Shown here in pieces: positions 60,301 to 64,000 of a DNA stretch of 64,000 nucleotides. This DNA is from Nymphaea colorata (Eukaryota > Streptophyta > Magnoliopsida > Nymphaeales > Nymphaeaceae). The notes beneath the pieces are model-generated. The model had not been told where the DNA came from. It saw nothing but the letters and a program-made list of their open reading frames with translations, and ran no database searches. The stretch is taken from NCBI RefSeq assembly GCF_008831285.2, contig NC_045147.1, positions 20,464,581 to 20,528,580 of the forward strand. The letters run 5' to 3'. Every line of letters starts with the position of its first letter. Position 1 is the stretch's first letter. The translations under genes were made by a program, and so were the position numbers.

Positions 60301-61784
60301 TGGGTTTTGTTGATGTATGCTTTCGCTTTCCAATTGCATTGGGTTTTGTTGAGGACCTGTCGCGCCCTTACTTCTACTCTGTATGTCTTGTGTGCCTGAA
60401 CGATTACCATCTGTTTCAGATTCCTTTCCTCAACCTCTGTCCCCTCCACCATATTTGAGAGAGCTTCAAACTTGTTGTGTTCCGGGTGAGAGTCTGGTTT
60501 TCCTTTAAAGGATTGGGATCCTCTTGGGAGTTCTAACTTGTTGCAGGCATTAAGGGTGCTCTTGTCCCCTTCCTTGGGAGCCTCTTTCATCATGCAGGAG
60601 CCATCAAAGTGGGTCATCAAAGTGGGTTGTGGATCCACATTTATGACAGTACTTGACCTTAGTTTCGTATTCAATAGATTGAACAAAAGTTTTACCACCT
60701 GTTACTTCTAGTTCAATTTCTCTTCTAGTTCAATTTCTGGTGTTGGCCTAAACCCAAGCGGGATGTCGATTTTTACGCGGGCAAAACCAAACCGGTGGAG
60801 GTGCCTAGTATATTCGTCAGCTTCCACGAATGTACCACCTATTAAATCAGCAATATCCGTGAACACCCGAGGATTCCACCATTCCACTGGCAGGTTCAGG
60901 CAAGCGAATCCAAATTCGGACACGATTGGAACTCTCAATCCGCATAGGCATTCCAGGATGCCATTGGTTAGCAATAAGCAGTCTTCCTCCCACAAACCAT
61001 CGATCAGGCGACAAAATGAATTTCAAATTAGCTTCAGAAGTTGTGCGGAGAAGGAACATACCTTTCCCAACGGAGGTGAACTTAAGGTCTGTGATACCAG
61101 GCCATAAGCTGCGAAGGCCCGCAAAGATGAAGCTATAGTCGAGCCGACCTTTCCCAGCCCCTCCCACTAGAGTTGCTATGGCGCTGAAGCGGAACGGCTG
61201 GCATATGACTTCATATGATTGTTGAGAGATAACCAGGCGTTTCTTCTTTGCCACCTCTTTCTTCTCCAGCGGGGGCATGTTCATCTCTGTCTGGAGGCTA
61301 TCTCCATCCACAATATCCGCCCACCATTTCCCCATTTTCGGACTGGAAGGAGAAGGCAGATCCTTACCTCTAGCAGCACCATCTTCACTATCACCCAAAA
61401 TCATGGGTTCTCCGCTTTCAGCTGGTTCTCCCATCCTCGGGAGCGTCTGCTGGGCCAGAGGCCCACTGCAGCCAGCAACTCCTCCTTCCAACGTTTCAGG
61501 GTCGCCTCTGCCCTGTCTTTGCCTTGAGCCCCCTATGGAGGATATCACCCATTCAGAAAGTTTATCCGACAGCTTTACCTTTGCTCCTTGCAATCCTCCA
61601 GCAGCACCATCTGCAGTACCACCCTCATCCATGGGTTCTCCGCTTACATCTGGTTCTCCCATCTTCGGGGGCGTCTGCTGGGCCAGAGGCCCACTGCGGC
61701 CGGCAGCTGCCCCCTCCAACGTATCAAGATCGCCTCTGCCCTAGGAGAGAGAACGTTTCTCGAAAAGGGTTTACCTCTTCTGAG
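57345..61784 (-). mobile_element. L1-type LINE, copy B, internally deleted
   Basis: Same insertion as 31,922-36,456, with target duplication ATGATGCATGCTATT at 57330-57344 and 61785-61799. ORF1 runs 61,719-60,847, then shifts frame into the zf-CCHC_4-like LPVEWWNPRVFTDIADLIGG. ORF2 starts at ATG 59,976 (MPMKILSWNVRGL, endonuclease motif). The endonuclease is kept (ICMGDFNAVL near 59,560), as are RT fingers (SGPDGFGNNFF, NQSAFLQGR) at 58,720-58,280. Then a deletion joins HVFQNKEP to the zf-RVT finger, removing palm, catalytic Asp and thumb. RNase H-like end at about 57,900-57,780. It has a 39-bp tandem duplication (QNPMQLESESI) near 60,310. It is dead. Confidence 0.9.
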
Positions 61785-61870
61785 ATGATGCATGCTATTA
61801 AAACAAACCGAAACGTCATTCTATGCTGAACCAAATAGAAGAAAATTACGGCATGATATGGTACACAGAC

Positions 61871-61975
61871 AATATCAGTCAAGAGAGTTCCACGTTCAGG
61901 ACCAAGTTCAATAAGGTTCACTTTCTCTGATTGCCCATCTGTTCCCAAAGACATACACTCCATATGCCAATCATT
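61871..61975 (-). pseudogene. NDUFAF7/MidA-type methyltransferase exon fragment, copy B
   Basis: Counterpart of 36,871-36,999 without the EKVNLIEL tandem repeat, and with the same one-base deletion between CLWEQMG and SEKVNLIEL. GPERG replaces the SAM-binding GPGRG. Confidence 0.75.
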
Positions 61976-62811
61976 CTACATCAGGAGTACCACTAATAAG
62001 TTCTAACTTCTAACATGCCAAAACCAGGGCATCAATCCATCAAGTCTCTTAGTAGGACAATACAATAATCACATATACAATTTCTAACATTTGCAATCAC
62101 TATATCACATTCCATGTTTTAATTACAAAAAATGGGGAAGAGGGTTGGAGGCAACCCTATCACTAATGATTCCCATTTCACCCAGAACAACCAAGACAAA
62201 ACCCTTTCCTTTAACAAACAAACCACATATATATATATATACACTCTATTCCAATTGCTTTGGATCTAACGTAACCCGTTCACATTCCAATCTCTTACCT
62301 GGGTGTCGAAGTGATGTTTGGCAGATTTGACATCAAGGGCACGCATTAGTAGTTACAAGTGCTTCACCCGTGGATGCACCCTCAGTATCTTCTCCATAAA
62401 TACTGCACCCAGCATATCATGAACTACTCATGAATATACACATATGAAAGAGAGAGAGAGAGGGAGAGATGTTGCTCTCATTACTCTTGCAGCAAACCCA
62501 GTGCAGCCCGTGATTAAGATGCTCTAAACTATGAGCAATGTTGTTCAGAGTAGCCATTGGTATCTGATATTGAATGAGGATTGGAGCTTTCTCCTGCTCT
62601 CACTGTGTGTGTCCCGCCGCAACCTGTAACAGAAAAGAAAGAGAAGGGCAGTTCACTATACTGCTGGTGCAGCTTCTTGATCGAACGTCCCTCTCTATTT
62701 ATGCCTGCAGATGCTTTTTCGCTGTTTCCCCAAGCAGTTCAAGTGAAATCCTCTCATGTCAACGTCAATGTGCATGCACCAAAAGTCTCTTCTGAGAAGC
62801 AAGGCCCAAAG

Positions 62812-63028
62812 CCACTCATTTTCTTTTAAATAAATGAATATGGGCAAAGAAACTCCAACATCCAACTAAAAACCTGCCCCCTTTTTCCAACTGTCATAGA
62901 TATTCAATCAAGCAACCCCAAAGCCACTCATTTTCTTTTAAATAAATGAATATGGGCAAAGAAACTCCAACATCCAACTAAAAACCTGCCCCCTTTTTCC
63001 AACTGTCATAGATATTCAATCAAGCAAC
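62812..63028. repeat. tandem duplication of about 110 bp, copy B
   Basis: Same doubled block as 37,831-38,050. In B both halves read TTTTCTTTTAAATAAATG, whereas the second half in A reads TTTTCATTTAATGAAATG. The halves are therefore more alike in B, perhaps by conversion. Confidence 0.8.
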
Positions 63029-64000
63029 CTACAAACTTAAGCAATATAGATATGCAGTTCAAAGAATACATCAAGAATGTGACGCAACCAGTAGACCCAA
63101 GAACTTGATCAAGTTTTATTTATCAAAAGAATTGAGCAAAGACAGAAAAAATAAAAAACCAAGCAACTATGTGACTAAACAACCCATGCCACAATGGGAG
63201 TGAAAATCAACATGACAAGCACTATGCTGGAAAACCACTAAAGCAGAAAATAAAATAAAACAATTGAACTACTATAAATCAAACCAACAATTCTCGACAA
63301 AACTAAAATAATCTAACTAAGAAAGAATATGATCATACTGAAAACAAATGAAACCAATAACCTTGACCTATACCGGACAAGTACAATACCTGAGGCATCT
63401 ACTCAACTAACATGACACAAGAAGAAATTGAGTACTAACCTGGTCTAAAGACATGAAGGACCCTGCTGAAGCAAAGGCACCGCTTGATAGTTGATGACTA
63501 TGAAGAATACCTCCACCCTTGGCTGCTCACTTTTGTTATTGAAAAAAGCATACGCCAGCCAAGCGGAAGAAGGGTGAAGAAAGGACGGGGTAGATGAGAA
63601 AAAGATCGATTAATGGAGATGGGTTAGGCAAGAGATATGGGGCTTTCCACCCCCTTTTTACCTCGGATAATAAAGAAACACTATATTTTGCAAAACTACC
63701 TATTGCAAAAAGGCCAATACACATATTGGATGAAGCCAAGGACAAAACCCATAACACTTTGACAAAAATGTTATAAATAAAAAATCGACCAGTTCTTTTG
63801 AAAAGAGATAAGAGGTTTTTTATGACAGTCTCAACCCTAAGTCAAAGTTATGCCATTGAAAACCAGATACTCAATTAAGAGAGAATAATGGGTGAGGTTC
63901 CCAAATGATCTGACTCTCCCAAGATAGAGGAAAAGATGGACAAATTGTCACATTAAGCATAATTGGCCTGTCTTTGAGGAGTTTCATCCATTCCAAGAAC

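Larger units (their letters stand above)
43651..64000. repeat. duplicated segment, copy B
   Basis: Starts directly after the gap at sequence equivalent to 15,719 and continues beyond the window. 43,651-47,853 matches A1; 46,643-64,000 matches A2. It lacks the copia element and carries a MITE and some blocks that A has lost. Confidence 0.9.

Overview
This window is nuclear DNA of a flowering plant. The evidence is a seven-exon plastid cyclophilin gene with GT-AG introns, a Ty1/copia retroelement primed by initiator tRNA-Met, L1-type LINEs and small DNA transposons. I cannot name the species. Most of the window is repeats and dead gene pieces. Only the first 7 kb looks like ordinary genic sequence.

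Layout. (1) 1-6.8 kb holds two divergent genes: the first exon of a START/polyketide-cyclase-like plastid protein (minus strand, apparently frameshifted in a C7 run) and a complete CYP20-3-type stromal cyclophilin (plus strand). (2) 7.6-10.6 kb is an old, diverged copy of a module that recurs at about 29.2-31.6 kb and 53.6-56.9 kb. (3) 10.6-15.7 kb is non-coding, with minisatellite arrays, MITE-like remnants and a foldback element. (4) 15.7-43.5 kb and 43.65-64 kb (after a 100-N gap) are two copies of one large segment, here called A and B. Copy A is itself compound: A1 (15,716-20,391) is joined to A2 (20,392 onward), and both overlap the same 1.2 kb of B.

The segment carries a series of broken gene fragments, all on the minus strand: catalytic NAD-isocitrate dehydrogenase, probable MCM9, clathrin heavy chain, an NDUFAF7/MidA-type methyltransferase, and (A only) glycolate oxidase. 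Several fragments that I do not recognise lie among them. An L1-type LINE inserted before the duplication, and its 15-bp target duplication is intact in both copies. A 2.2-kb copia derivative inserted only in A2 (inside the MCM9 remnant), and a 0.8-kb hAT-like MITE inserted only in B.

The most unusual object is the copia derivative at 20,607-22,829. Its two 555-bp LTRs consist mostly of gag/protease coding sequence. The 3' LTR begins inside the zinc-knuckle codons, just after a purine run, which suggests that a coding purine tract was used as a substitute polypurine tract on an RNA lacking the native U3. The second most informative feature is the pair of isocitrate dehydrogenase pseudogenes, which share old lesions and also carry private ones. 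Because A2 and B are nearly identical in long stretches and meet at a scaffold gap, it remains open whether they are a true tandem duplication or two haplotypes placed end to end.
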